Positions 25,525-34,679 of a DNA stretch of 64,000 nt are shown here, piece by piece. Below the pieces are notes generated by a model. The model was not told the origin of the DNA. It was given only the letters and a program-made list of their open reading frames with translations, and did no database searches. The position numbers and the translations under genes are program-made. The stretch covers positions 124,001 through 188,000 of the forward strand of contig NZ_JACJOD010000014.1 in the NCBI RefSeq assembly GCF_014695385.1. The letters run 5' to 3'. Numbering within the stretch: position 1 is the stretch's first letter; each line of letters opens with the position of its first letter. The DNA is from Trichocoleus sp. FACHB-46 (lineage in GTDB: Bacteria > Cyanobacteriota > Cyanobacteriia > FACHB-46).

Positions 25525-26106
25525 ATGAACACCTATTCCCACTTTTTGATGACGGCTGCCTTGGACAAAGCGCTGCCACGAGTACCCATCGTTAAGCGAG
25601 CCTTCTTGCTGGGTTCTGTAGCTCCCGATTTGCCTCTGTGGGTGCTGTCGATCGGGGGCATTGTCTACTATCACTTCATCAAAGGTTGGAGTTTAGCGGA
25701 TACGGCTCATCTCCTGTTTGACGAGCTTTATTTCCACAACCCTTTTTGGATCGCGGCTCATAATACCTTGCACGCTCCAGTGCTGTTGCTGCTGGGACTA
25801 GCTTATGTATGGCCACGGCGACGGAACATTGGCTCTCGCACTCGCTGGCTGTTTTGGTTTCTGCTCGCCTGTTTATTTCACACAACCGTAGACATCTTGA
25901 CCCATGTGGATGATGGACCGCTGTTGTTCTTCCCGCTGAACTGGACTGCTCGCTTTCACAGTGCCATCAGCTATTGGGACCCTCGCTATTACGGCCATGA
26001 ATTTCAGTGGTTTGAGCAGACCTTAGATCTCGTTCTGTTAGTCTATTTATTGCGTGAAAGAGTCTGCCAATTCTGCCAATATTTACGCCGCTGGAAACCT
26101 GTCTGA
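25525..26106 (+). CDS. Membrane metal-dependent hydrolase-like protein (DUF457/YdjM-like)
   Basis: A 193-residue protein with an N-terminal HFLMTAAL and GSVAPDLPLW, then HNTLHAPVLLLLGLAY and LFHTTVDILTHVDDGPLLFFP. The spaced His and Asp residues within membrane helices resemble the DUF457/YdjM and zinc-phospholipase-C-like group. Four or so hydrophobic segments are visible. The match is by pattern only, and activity is not established. Confidence 0.7.
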   Translation: MNTYSHFLMTAALDKALPRVPIVKRAFLLGSVAPDLPLWVLSIGGIVYYHFIKGWSLADTAHLLFDELYFHNPFWIAAHNTLHAPVLLLLGLAYVWPRRRNIGSRTRWLFWFLLACLFHTTVDILTHVDDGPLLFFPLNWTARFHSAISYWDPRYYGHEFQWFEQTLDLVLLVYLLRERVCQFCQYLRRWKPV

Positions 26107-26272
26107 TTTCAGTGGCGATCGCTCTATCAGCCTGAAATTATTTAAGGTACTAAAGTGCTGCTCATCACATATTTAGCCTGGGTCTCAGGATAGGTGAGAA
26201 TGAGCCCTAATGTTTCTATGATCTAGACAGAGCGCTCAAAGAGCCCCACCGCCAAGAGGAGAATGGCAATCT

Positions 26273-26656
26273 ATGCATGAAATATCACCACAAAGTGCAG
26301 AAGCTGCATTGAGACATGCAGAAATTGCTCAAAAGCATGGGGAATCGATCGAGACGGTCGGCAAGATTTTGCAAGGCCAAGAGGGTGCGAGCGCAGACGT
26401 AGGACAGGTCATTGAAGAGCGGGGACAGTGGATCCAGGAGCATGCCCAAGCGTCTAAGGAGTATGCTAAGCTCGCCCAAATCAACAAAGCTGCCTCTACC
26501 GAAGCTTATGTCATGGCTACGAGTGAGCATGGAAAAGCGGTTGAGGAACATGTAGCAGCCGTCAAAGCTTATCTCGCTGTCGCCCAGGAAAATTTAGAAC
26601 AGCGACGAGCGGAGCAGGTAGAACATAGAATTCTCAGCGAGCATGAGCAGGCGTAA
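26273..26656 (+). CDS. Small helical coiled-coil protein, unknown
   Basis: A 127-residue, Cys-free, almost wholly helical protein with repeated His/Glu/Ala stretches (EAALRHAEIAQKHGES, WIQEHAQASKEYAKLAQ, AVEEHVAAVKAYLAVAQEN). The periodic pattern suggests a helical bundle or coiled coil. No signal peptide is seen. GAGGAGA lies just upstream of the ATG region. No family is recognised. Confidence 0.6.
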   Translation: MHEISPQSAEAALRHAEIAQKHGESIETVGKILQGQEGASADVGQVIEERGQWIQEHAQASKEYAKLAQINKAASTEAYVMATSEHGKAVEEHVAAVKAYLAVAQENLEQRRAEQVEHRILSEHEQA

Positions 26657-26749
26657 CTACCCTCCTGTTACACAAATTGCTACACAATCCTGAGTGAGCT
26701 AAAGTCGGAGCCATACTAGCAGTAACAAAAATTACTGAGAGGGTAGGCT

Positions 26750-27721
26750 GTGAACCGCTTATCTCACCTAAAACCTAAGCCTTCGTTGCTGTTGAGTACC
26801 TTGTTTAGCAGCGCTTTGTTTGTTAGTTGTGCTTCAGCACCTTACCAGACGATGGAGTCGGCTTCAGCGCCAATGATGGCCCAAAAACAAACGGCCACCG
26901 ACTCTGACAGTGGTAATCCTGGCAGTGATAGCAACACCAGCGGCTCTGGAGCAGAAGCAGCATCAGGACAGGCGATCGCGGCAGTTCCCCAAGCTCGACC
27001 CCAATTGATCAAGCGGGCAGAGCTGAGCGTAGTGGTCAAATCAATTGACGCGAGCTTAAAGTCAGTTGCGGCGATCGCTCAACGTCAGCAAGGCGATGTC
27101 GTCGGTCTACAAGACCAAAAACCGCAGGATACCAGTACTCGCCACACCGCTTCAATGCAGATTCAAGTGCCCCAAGAGCGCCTGGAAGCAACGCTTGCGG
27201 CATTGGCGGAATTGGGCAATGTGCAGTCTCGCGCCATCACCGTAGAAGATGTTTCCACTCAACTCGTAGATTTTCAGTCTCGGTTACGCAATCTCCGTCG
27301 CTCTGAGGAAATGCTGCTCAAGATTATGGAGCGCTCTGGCTCGATGAATGATGTGCTGCGTGTAACCCAGGAGTTGAGTAACGTACGGCAATCGATTGAG
27401 CAAATAGATGGACAACTCAAAAGCCTCCAAGGTCAAGTCGCCTTTTCTACGATTAACCTGAGTTTGGCCGAACCGATCGCCGCCTCACCGCCAGCCGAAA
27501 GCCCAGTCGGTTTACGCATGCAGGAAACTTGGGGCCAAGCCACTCATTCGATGGGTAAGCTAACCGTTGGGTTGCTGAACTTGAGCATTTGGTTGTTTGT
27601 CTACAGCCCCTACCTCTTACTGGTCGGCGGATTAGGGGCGATCGCTTACCAGCGCTGGCAAAAACCCACACCTCCTGCGACCCCAGTTGCAGAAACTCCT
27701 CCAGCCTCTGACTCGCTCTAG
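26750..27721 (+). CDS. DUF4349 lipoprotein
   Basis: A 323-residue envelope protein starting at GTG 26750, preceded by GAGAGGGT. A lipobox is visible (LFVSC, cleavage before Cys28). A Ser/Gly/Ala-rich linker follows, then the DUF4349 domain (LIKRAELSVVVKSIDASL, SMQIQVPQERLEATLAAL, VSTQLVDFQSRLRNLRRSE), a coiled coil and a C-terminal membrane helix (LSIWLFVYSPYLLLVGGLG) with a Pro-rich tail. It is anchored at both ends. It is followed 48 bases on by the kinase gene. Confidence 0.88.
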   Translation: MNRLSHLKPKPSLLLSTLFSSALFVSCASAPYQTMESASAPMMAQKQTATDSDSGNPGSDSNTSGSGAEAASGQAIAAVPQARPQLIKRAELSVVVKSIDASLKSVAAIAQRQQGDVVGLQDQKPQDTSTRHTASMQIQVPQERLEATLAALAELGNVQSRAITVEDVSTQLVDFQSRLRNLRRSEEMLLKIMERSGSMNDVLRVTQELSNVRQSIEQIDGQLKSLQGQVAFSTINLSLAEPIAASPPAESPVGLRMQETWGQATHSMGKLTVGLLNLSIWLFVYSPYLLLVGGLGAIAYQRWQKPTPPATPVAETPPASDSL

Positions 27722-27769
27722 CCGATAGGCCACAATTAAAGCAGAACCGCAGCTTGAGGAGCAGGGTGG

Positions 27770-29149
27770 ATGGAGGCACTACATCAGCCGCAGGATGTGA
27801 TTGGCGATCGCTACCGCATCCTGGAAGTTTTGGGTCAGGGGGGCATTGGCACCACTTACAAAGCCACGGATTTACAAACCCAGCAGCAAGTCGCCCTCAA
27901 AGCCCTCTCTCTTCGGCGCATCACTGACTGGAAAGTGCTGGAACTGTTTGAGCGAGAAGCCAGAGTTCTCTCCTATCTGCAACATTCCGCCATTCCGCGC
28001 TATCTCAACTACTTCCAGGTAGATACGCCAGAGAATCGCTGGTTTTATCTGGTGCAAGAATTAGCAGAGGGGCGATCGCTAGCGCAGTGGGTCAAGGAAG
28101 GCTGGCGGATTGGAGAGGCCGAAGCTAAGCAGCTAGCGATACAAGTCCTTGAGGTGCTGAGTTACCTGCACTCGCTCACCCCACCTGTGATTCACCGCGA
28201 CATCAAACCCCAAAACATCCTACGGCGATCGGATGGGCAAATCTTCTTAGTAGATTTTGGGGCGGTGCAAGACACTTACCGGGACACTCTGACTCAAGGC
28301 AGTACAGTTGTGGGCACCTATGGCTACATGGCTCCAGAGCAGTTTCGGGGTAAAGCCGTTCTCGCTACCGATCTGTACGGCTTGGGTGCCACGCTATTAT
28401 TTTTGCTCACCCACCAATCTCCCGCTGATTTGCCTCAGCGTCGCCTCAAAATCGATATTCGTGCCTGTACACAGCTCTCTCCCAGTTTCGCTGATTGGCT
28501 CGACCAGATGCTAGAGCCTGCGATGGAAGATCGCTTTCCGTCTGCCAAGGAAGCTTTGGCTGCATTACAAGCGCCACCTCGTCATCAGGTTGAGTTGGCA
28601 AACTCCGAGTTCCAGATTGATCGGCAACCTGCTGGCAGTCGCATTCAGCTAAAGCGTACAGCCCAGGAGGTGCTAGTTGACATCCCACCCCAACGTTTCC
28701 TATCTCGCAATCTTGGTTTATTCGGTTTTGCGCTGGTTTGGAATGGTTTTATCTTTTTTTGGACAAGCTCGGCGATCGCGATGGGTGCGCCCATCTTTTT
28801 CCCCCTCTTCTCCATTCCCTTCTGGATGGCAGGTTTAACTTTACTAGGCCATGCCTTAGCTCCCATTACCATCCAGACGTATGTAGAAATCAATCGCCAT
28901 CGTTTTCGGCTCCAGCAGCAGTGTTTGGGTTGGCGGTACCGTCAAGTTGAAGGTAATACGGAGGATTTGGAAGCCATTCAATGGTTCGATAGCCAAATGC
29001 GAATCAACGATCAGCCTGTGTATACCTGTGCCTTAATCGAGGGAGTGCGAACTCACCAGTTTGGCTCGGCGCTGACTCATACAGAGCAAAAGTGGCTGGC
29101 ACAGGAGTTGTCAAGCTTTTTAGCCAAGGTGCGATCGCCAAAGGCTTAG
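27770..29149 (+). CDS. Membrane-bound serine/threonine protein kinase
   Basis: A 459-residue Hanks-type kinase. The glycine loop is LGQGGIGTTYKA, the ATP lysine is in VALKALSL, the catalytic loop is VIHRDIKPQNIL, the DFG is in VDFGAVQDTY and the APE is in MAPEQFRG. After the kinase domain (residues ~12-270), two adjacent hydrophobic segments (GLFGFALVWNGFIFFWTSS and IFFPLFSIPFWMAGLTLLG) form a hairpin, followed by a ~95-residue soluble domain. This layout is common among cyanobacterial kinases. It probably belongs with the DUF4349 gene upstream. Confidence 0.93.
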   Translation: MEALHQPQDVIGDRYRILEVLGQGGIGTTYKATDLQTQQQVALKALSLRRITDWKVLELFEREARVLSYLQHSAIPRYLNYFQVDTPENRWFYLVQELAEGRSLAQWVKEGWRIGEAEAKQLAIQVLEVLSYLHSLTPPVIHRDIKPQNILRRSDGQIFLVDFGAVQDTYRDTLTQGSTVVGTYGYMAPEQFRGKAVLATDLYGLGATLLFLLTHQSPADLPQRRLKIDIRACTQLSPSFADWLDQMLEPAMEDRFPSAKEALAALQAPPRHQVELANSEFQIDRQPAGSRIQLKRTAQEVLVDIPPQRFLSRNLGLFGFALVWNGFIFFWTSSAIAMGAPIFFPLFSIPFWMAGLTLLGHALAPITIQTYVEINRHRFRLQQQCLGWRYRQVEGNTEDLEAIQWFDSQMRINDQPVYTCALIEGVRTHQFGSALTHTEQKWLAQELSSFLAKVRSPKA

Positions 29150-29470
29150 CTAAATATTTAACTCTGCTGACAGTTTTTTACTTCAATCAATCTTTAAAAA
29201 GCGAGGTACGGAGAAGCCAAGTCAGCTCCAGCAGGCTGCTATTCAAAGATGCAGAGCGATCGCTGGTTTAGAGAGCTGCACCGTATCACCGCAACTCGTG
29301 CTTTATATCACCATTGCCATGCGTAGACGTTCCTGATTCACTTGAGCTGAGCTGAAAAGCGAAATAAGGTGCTGTTCTGTCACGGTGCAATCTACTCTTA
29401 TAACCAGGTTTAGGCCACCCAGTTTAGGCAGACCCTTCTGACTTGTTCACTTCAGCTATCTGGAAACGCT
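29150..29470. other. Intergenic region, 320 bases
   Basis: Likely holds the promoter of the coiled-coil/TPR gene at 29471. A HIP1 site lies at about 29256. I see no open frame with protein-like composition and no convincing RNA fold. Confidence 0.4.
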
Positions 29471-31897
29471 GTGAATCATCGTCGCTGGCGCGAAACTGCC
29501 GAATATTTCATGCTTGCAAGCTCAGGGGTTGGAGCAGTTGCGGCGGCTGTCTCGCAGCAATTTCTGTTTGCGGCTGCCCCGATTTCTTGCTTGCTGGCTC
29601 TCAATCTAGTCAACCGACAGCGGTTTGAGCAAGAAACCAAGCAACTGACCAAGTTGACCATCACCCGACTGGACAGTCGCGTTACTAGAGAAATAGCCTA
29701 CCTCCAAGAGCACATTGAAGGCTTACCCAGCGTCGCAGAGCTAGACAGTCTCAAGCAAAACTTTTTTCGGCGGCACCGTGAGTCTTTGAACAGACTCTCA
29801 GAACAGTTACAAACACTGCAATGGGAAATGCAGCGCCAACTGGCTCCCCTGAAAGCCCAAGATGTTACAGGGCTGCGTCAAGACTTGGAGCAAATGCAAA
29901 TCCAGCATACTCAAGTTGCCACCGCCTTAGAACAGGTGACAGACCAATTAGCTCAGTTAACAGCGCATCCTCAAGCAGAGCAGACGGAAGCCGCGATCGC
30001 CCGATTACAAGCAGACATGGCACAAGCCCAGGCTGATCTGAAGCTTCTCAGCAACGAGCCTATAAGCCAGGTGAAAGGGTTGCAAGATCAGGTTAACCAC
30101 ATCAACCGTCGCCTGAATCATTTGCCCACTCCCTTTGATGCCAGTTCCCTCAAGCAAGATGTAGACTCCCTGATCCGAGTCATTGCCGGGCTAGTACCTC
30201 GGCGAGAATTTACTCGCGCCTTAGTGGATTTAGAAAATCTACAGCACAAGTATCAAGGTCTAGAGCAGTCTGTCGCCCCTTTGCGGTTGGCAATCACTAT
30301 TTTTCGCAAACAACTAGATGTCCTTCACAGTAAAGTTCATGCCCCTGGCGAAGCCCACCTCCTTGAGGAGTTGAGCCAAACGATCGCTGCAATGGAGGCT
30401 CGGCTGAGCCAATTGCCAACCTTGCCTGCCTTGGCAGATTTGCAAGACCAGATTCAAGCTCAAGCGAGTTTAGGCCCTGAGGTGGCTCAGCTTCGCCAAC
30501 AAATCAGCACCGTACAACGCAACACGGAAGCGCTATACCAACAGCACAAAGCCCTGCGCGACTGGATTCATCGTTTACCGCAACTGTTAGATAACAGTGC
30601 CCTGCAAAGCCAACTCCAAAGCTTAGCGACTCGCCTGGAAGGTGTGGAGGGCAACATAGTAGAAGTCCGGGGCGAGCTAGAAGCAACGTTGCAAAAGCGA
30701 TTGGGCGGTATCAATCAGCAATTGCAAGCTTTGCCGGGAATGCCAAACCATGAGCTAGTCATGGCGCTGCGCTCTACCTTGCCAACATCCAGCGATCGCC
30801 CGGAACCACTAGCGGGTAGCCGAGCCTTTTTAGAAGAATTACTCGACCAAGCGGAAAATCAAGTGATTGTAGTTTGGCCGTGGCCCAACCCGTTTAGTTT
30901 AGATGCTGCCTTGCTAGAGAAGTTTCGAGCGTTCTTGCAGCGTGGCGGTTGCCTTGCGATGGGGTGGAGCCATTTGGGCATGACCCATCAAAGCTACGCC
31001 CCTCGCTATATCAGTCCGCGATCGCCCATATCACCTCCCGAAAGAAGTTGGCTCCACAACACGCTGAAGCAACTAGCGCAACTGAAGCAGGAGTTTCCTC
31101 AACAATTTAAGTTCAAAATCTTGGGAGCAGATGAGAATTTCTTAGTGTGCGATCGCCGCTTAGCCGTTCTCAAAATTCCTAACCTACCCGTCTCTAGCAC
31201 CGTCTTTCCAGAACTAGAACTCGGACTCCGCACCACTGATGCTCAAACTATTCAAGGGTTAATTGATCGCTTTGAGCAACCGCTGTTAGATGCCAATGAT
31301 GCTACGGCTTATTTTCAACGGGCAGCTACCCGTTACGAAATTGGCGATAAATCAGGGGCGATCGCCGATTACACCCAAGTCTTACAGATTGATCCGCATA
31401 ACGATGTCGCCTATACCAACCGGGGCGTGGCTCGTTATGACTTAGGCGACTCAGCAGAGGCAATGGCCGACTTTGACCAAGCAATTCAGCGAAATCCTGA
31501 CAACAGTGTCGCTTATTGCAATCGTGGCTTTATCTGTGCCGAGTTAGGCGACAAGCTGGGGGCAATTGAAGACTACAGCCAGGCGATCGCACTGTCTCCC
31601 GATGATGCGACTACTTACTTCTACCGGGGAGTGGCTCGAACCCGCATTGGCAACAAACTAGGCGCAATTGAAGACTACACACAGGCGATTGGACTCTATC
31701 CTGAAGACGCCACTGCTTACCTCTATCGCGGGCTAGCTCGTGCGAAGCTAGGTGATACCCCAGGAGCGATCGCCGATTTACAGCAGGCAGAACAATTATT
31801 TAGCGATCGCGGTGATCTACTTAATCGCCGTAAAGCTCAGGGTACTCTGCAAAAACTACAACAAGCCGTGGTAGATGCCAACCTAATTAACTGCTAA
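29471..31897 (+). CDS. Membrane coiled-coil protein with PLD-like and TPR domains
   Basis: An 808-residue protein starting at GTG. Residues ~10-45 are hydrophobic (VGAVAAAVSQQFLFAAAPIS). A long coiled coil follows (~50-440, LDSLKQNFFRRHRESLNRL and similar). A ~150-residue globular part (RAFLEELLDQAENQVIVVWP) resembles the degenerate phospholipase-D-like fold found in such cyanobacterial proteins, but no HKD motif is seen. The last ~190 residues hold five TPRs (AIADYTQVLQIDPHNDVAYT type). It probably acts as a membrane-bound scaffold; partners are unknown. Confidence 0.85.
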   Translation: MNHRRWRETAEYFMLASSGVGAVAAAVSQQFLFAAAPISCLLALNLVNRQRFEQETKQLTKLTITRLDSRVTREIAYLQEHIEGLPSVAELDSLKQNFFRRHRESLNRLSEQLQTLQWEMQRQLAPLKAQDVTGLRQDLEQMQIQHTQVATALEQVTDQLAQLTAHPQAEQTEAAIARLQADMAQAQADLKLLSNEPISQVKGLQDQVNHINRRLNHLPTPFDASSLKQDVDSLIRVIAGLVPRREFTRALVDLENLQHKYQGLEQSVAPLRLAITIFRKQLDVLHSKVHAPGEAHLLEELSQTIAAMEARLSQLPTLPALADLQDQIQAQASLGPEVAQLRQQISTVQRNTEALYQQHKALRDWIHRLPQLLDNSALQSQLQSLATRLEGVEGNIVEVRGELEATLQKRLGGINQQLQALPGMPNHELVMALRSTLPTSSDRPEPLAGSRAFLEELLDQAENQVIVVWPWPNPFSLDAALLEKFRAFLQRGGCLAMGWSHLGMTHQSYAPRYISPRSPISPPERSWLHNTLKQLAQLKQEFPQQFKFKILGADENFLVCDRRLAVLKIPNLPVSSTVFPELELGLRTTDAQTIQGLIDRFEQPLLDANDATAYFQRAATRYEIGDKSGAIADYTQVLQIDPHNDVAYTNRGVARYDLGDSAEAMADFDQAIQRNPDNSVAYCNRGFICAELGDKLGAIEDYSQAIALSPDDATTYFYRGVARTRIGNKLGAIEDYTQAIGLYPEDATAYLYRGLARAKLGDTPGAIADLQQAEQLFSDRGDLLNRRKAQGTLQKLQQAVVDANLINC

Positions 31898-31931
31898 ATC
31901 AATCTGACCTGAATAATGGCTCAAGTTGATG

Positions 31932-32147
31932 CTAGGGAACCATCGTAAGCGCATCGTCAGTATCAGTCACGTTAGAAGTTACTTGCTGAGCAGGCGAGGG
32001 GGAGAGCATCATCTGACCTGCAAAGCCATAGCCCAATAAGTATAGGAAGGCAAATCCAGCTAAGCCCATCTGTATCACTTTGCCCAGCGACCACAGTTGA
32101 GGTGGCTGTTCTTGGGGAAGTTGGGGCTTTTTAACTGTTTCAAGCAT
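31932..32147 (-). CDS. 71-residue single-TM protein
   Basis: The product has a Pro/Gln-rich N-terminus (KKPQLPQEQPPQLWSLG), one membrane helix (MGLAGFAFLYLLGYGFAG) and a short polar tail ending DDALTMVP. It lies downstream of the polysaccharide locus on the same strand, 131 bases from the last gene. CAGG precedes the start. Unknown family; the coding call rests on hydrophobicity and gene placement. Confidence 0.55.
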   Translation of the reverse strand: MLETVKKPQLPQEQPPQLWSLGKVIQMGLAGFAFLYLLGYGFAGQMMLSPSPAQQVTSNVTDTDDALTMVP

Positions 32148-32278
32148 TGAGTCAACCTGAGCTGCGTCTTGTAATCCAGTAAACGGTTTTTATCCGCTGT
32201 ATCAGGCTACCTTTGCAGTTACCACCTCAATTACTATCAAAGGGGTGAGACTCAGGGCGGGGTGAGGGTGATTTTTGA

Positions 32279-34591
32279 TTAAAGCGCTGATTTCTCCCAC
32301 TGCACTCGGTAGAGAATATAACGGCTATCCTCATATACTTCCTCATACCAAGTTTTTACTACTTCGGGTTGGGCGATTGCCAGAGTATCTGGAGGCAGTG
32401 ACTTGAGCTGTTGCTTATCGAAGAGAATGTGGGAGATTTCTGACTTCTGTAAGGACTGAAAGGCTTGTTTTTCCTGTCCTCGTGCTGCTCCCCAAGTCGC
32501 TGGGCGGGCGATCGTGGCGTCACTCCACAAGCGATCGCGATCGCTGTAGAATTGGTCACCATCACTAAAGGTGAGAATTCTAGCTGTTTTGGGTAAGTGA
32601 GCATTGATATATTGCCAAGCCGAATAGGAAGGGACTGTTTTCTGTAAATAAGCGGCTTCTGATGTTTGTCCTACTACTACTGGCAAAGGTAGCTCACGAA
32701 TCACATGGGTTAACCAACCAGTCCAACCGACGCGATTACCTTCGTGGAAGGGTAGAAATGGCGGCAAGTTGAGTGGAAGAAGCACAGCTAAGCCTGTGTA
32801 CAAAGCTAGACCACCCCCTCTCGCAAAAGAGTTGAGCCAATGGGCAAGCCCTTCACACGATGCTGCTGCCAGAATTGCTAGAAGCGGAGTAATCGGCACT
32901 AAAAAGCGCATTTGGAAGCTGCAAAAAGGAGAAGCCCAAAGGACAACGTACAACAAGACGAAGCCTGCAAACCAGGACGCAGCTGAAGAGTAGCGACGGA
33001 TAAAAACCCATCCAGGTAGAAACAAGAGAAACAAAGGGCCGAGGGTACCACCGTAATCAGCCGCATTCACCGTCATATCCCAAGGCAAGGTGAGCAGATT
33101 TAAGACAGAGTCGGGACGCCCAAATTGCTCTAAGAAATGATCTAATCCTCTTTCGGAAACTGCATCCCAGCGATCGGCAGGGGCACCAAACAGACTGAAC
33201 AGTTCTGGAAAAACTGGATTTCCTGAAGCGAGCCAGCTGCGGAGATACCAAGGAAACGGTAACACTAGGCTGCCTACACTAAGAGCGATCGCGGGGATGA
33301 CAGCTTGTCGAAAGTTTTTCGTCTGGAACCAAAGCTGTAGAAATAGCCCTATCGCGGCTAGTGCCAGCACAAAGAGCGCCAAGTGTTTACTAGCCAATGC
33401 CAAGCCTAGGTTCAGTGCTGCTAAGACTAACCACTGCCAATGTCGCTCTTGTACATATTGCCACAGAGCATATAACACGAGTCCTACATGCAACGCTAAG
33501 GCTAAATCAACATAAGCGCTGGTGGCCTCCCACAAAACAATTGGAACAGTTACTAAGAAAGCACTAGCGAGCCACGGAGAAACTCCAGCAACAAAGCGGC
33601 GTGTGAGCTGGTAAGTCAGAAGAACGGTCAGGGGCAAAGAAACAAAATGGAGTAATTTGGCAGCGATCGGTCCGCCTAGGGCCAAACCTGCCCCAAAAAT
33701 CAACTCCCAAGTCATTGGGTAAAGCGAAACATACTGAGCTGGCAAGTCTACTAAATATCCTGCCTCCAGCCACATTTCTGGAAAACTGAGGTGGTAACTG
33801 AGCGCATCAAACTCCTGCTCTGGAGCTAAAGCACACACAAATGCAATGGCGATCGCGATCAGAGTAACTCCTTGCCAAATTCGATCAGCAGGGGCCACGG
33901 TGGGAGTAAGGCGGGGTTGAGCAGCTGAGCGAAGTTGCAATGAATTGTCAGACTTGAAACAGTAGCCCAGCCACAAACTACCTGCTGCCAAGACAGTTGC
34001 AACTAAAATTTGAATACTCAAACGATAGTAAATCCCTAGGAACGCGAGTCCTAGAGAGAGATAAGCCAGCGCACCTAAGCCAATTGCACTGTGGTAGAGC
34101 CAGCGATCGCGCCAGTCCTGAAACTGCCAACGCAACAATAGTCGACAAACTCCTAGTCCCAGAAATTGAGCTGCTACCACCGTCAAGCCAGCTCCTACGA
34201 TTCCTAGGACACTACGCCCAACGGCTTCATGAAAGTAAGGTAACCCTGGTAATAAAACCCGGCGAATCAAGAGATAGGAGAGAGCCACATAAATTGTCAG
34301 TCCACCAAATTCAAGCAAAGTGCCATAAAGCAGTTGGGATGGCTGGGTGAATTTTTCCTGTCGTAGCAGTTGACTAATTTTTCTGCCAACTCGCTGCGCT
34401 AAAAACAGTAGTAATGCTGCTCCCAAGCCGATCCCCAACAGTGGCAGTAGATCGACTAGATTGGACCAAACTAAGGCTAAATTTTCTGTGGGTGACAACC
34501 AGACTTGGCGGTAATAAATCAGAAGTAGCCCCACCGTCCAAGCTAACCATAGAGCAAGTAGGCAGTACTGCGACCCTCTTTGGATTCTCAT
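32279..34591 (-). CDS. Large polytopic membrane protein, glycosyltransferase-39-like
   Basis: A 770-residue protein with about 14-16 hydrophobic segments and a C-terminal globular part of ~150 residues. The first large external loop includes CALAPEQEFDALSYHLSFPE, comparable to the acidic DE-type loop of GT39/ArnT lipid-linked sugar transferases. GYLVDLPAQYVSLYPMTWEL follows. This fits a transferase that takes sugars from polyprenyl-phosphate carriers. It is the last gene of the polysaccharide locus, 88 bases after Wzt. Confidence 0.75.
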   Translation of the reverse strand: MRIQRGSQYCLLALWLAWTVGLLLIYYRQVWLSPTENLALVWSNLVDLLPLLGIGLGAALLLFLAQRVGRKISQLLRQEKFTQPSQLLYGTLLEFGGLTIYVALSYLLIRRVLLPGLPYFHEAVGRSVLGIVGAGLTVVAAQFLGLGVCRLLLRWQFQDWRDRWLYHSAIGLGALAYLSLGLAFLGIYYRLSIQILVATVLAAGSLWLGYCFKSDNSLQLRSAAQPRLTPTVAPADRIWQGVTLIAIAIAFVCALAPEQEFDALSYHLSFPEMWLEAGYLVDLPAQYVSLYPMTWELIFGAGLALGGPIAAKLLHFVSLPLTVLLTYQLTRRFVAGVSPWLASAFLVTVPIVLWEATSAYVDLALALHVGLVLYALWQYVQERHWQWLVLAALNLGLALASKHLALFVLALAAIGLFLQLWFQTKNFRQAVIPAIALSVGSLVLPFPWYLRSWLASGNPVFPELFSLFGAPADRWDAVSERGLDHFLEQFGRPDSVLNLLTLPWDMTVNAADYGGTLGPLFLLFLPGWVFIRRYSSAASWFAGFVLLYVVLWASPFCSFQMRFLVPITPLLAILAAASCEGLAHWLNSFARGGGLALYTGLAVLLPLNLPPFLPFHEGNRVGWTGWLTHVIRELPLPVVVGQTSEAAYLQKTVPSYSAWQYINAHLPKTARILTFSDGDQFYSDRDRLWSDATIARPATWGAARGQEKQAFQSLQKSEISHILFDKQQLKSLPPDTLAIAQPEVVKTWYEEVYEDSRYILYRVQWEKSAL

Positions 34592-34679
34592 AGCTGATTT
34601 GCTCCTCTTAGGATGCTCGGCTGGCTTAGTCTGAGAGAATAAAAGAAGAGCTAGATTTAGGTTGCCGAGTCGCGATCGC

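Noticed and set aside
26273-31897. Interpretation of the lipoprotein-kinase-TPR run as a phage-defence island
   Set aside because: DUF4349 lipoproteins and such kinases are ordinary cyanobacterial genes, and no nuclease, integrase or mobile-element signs are present.
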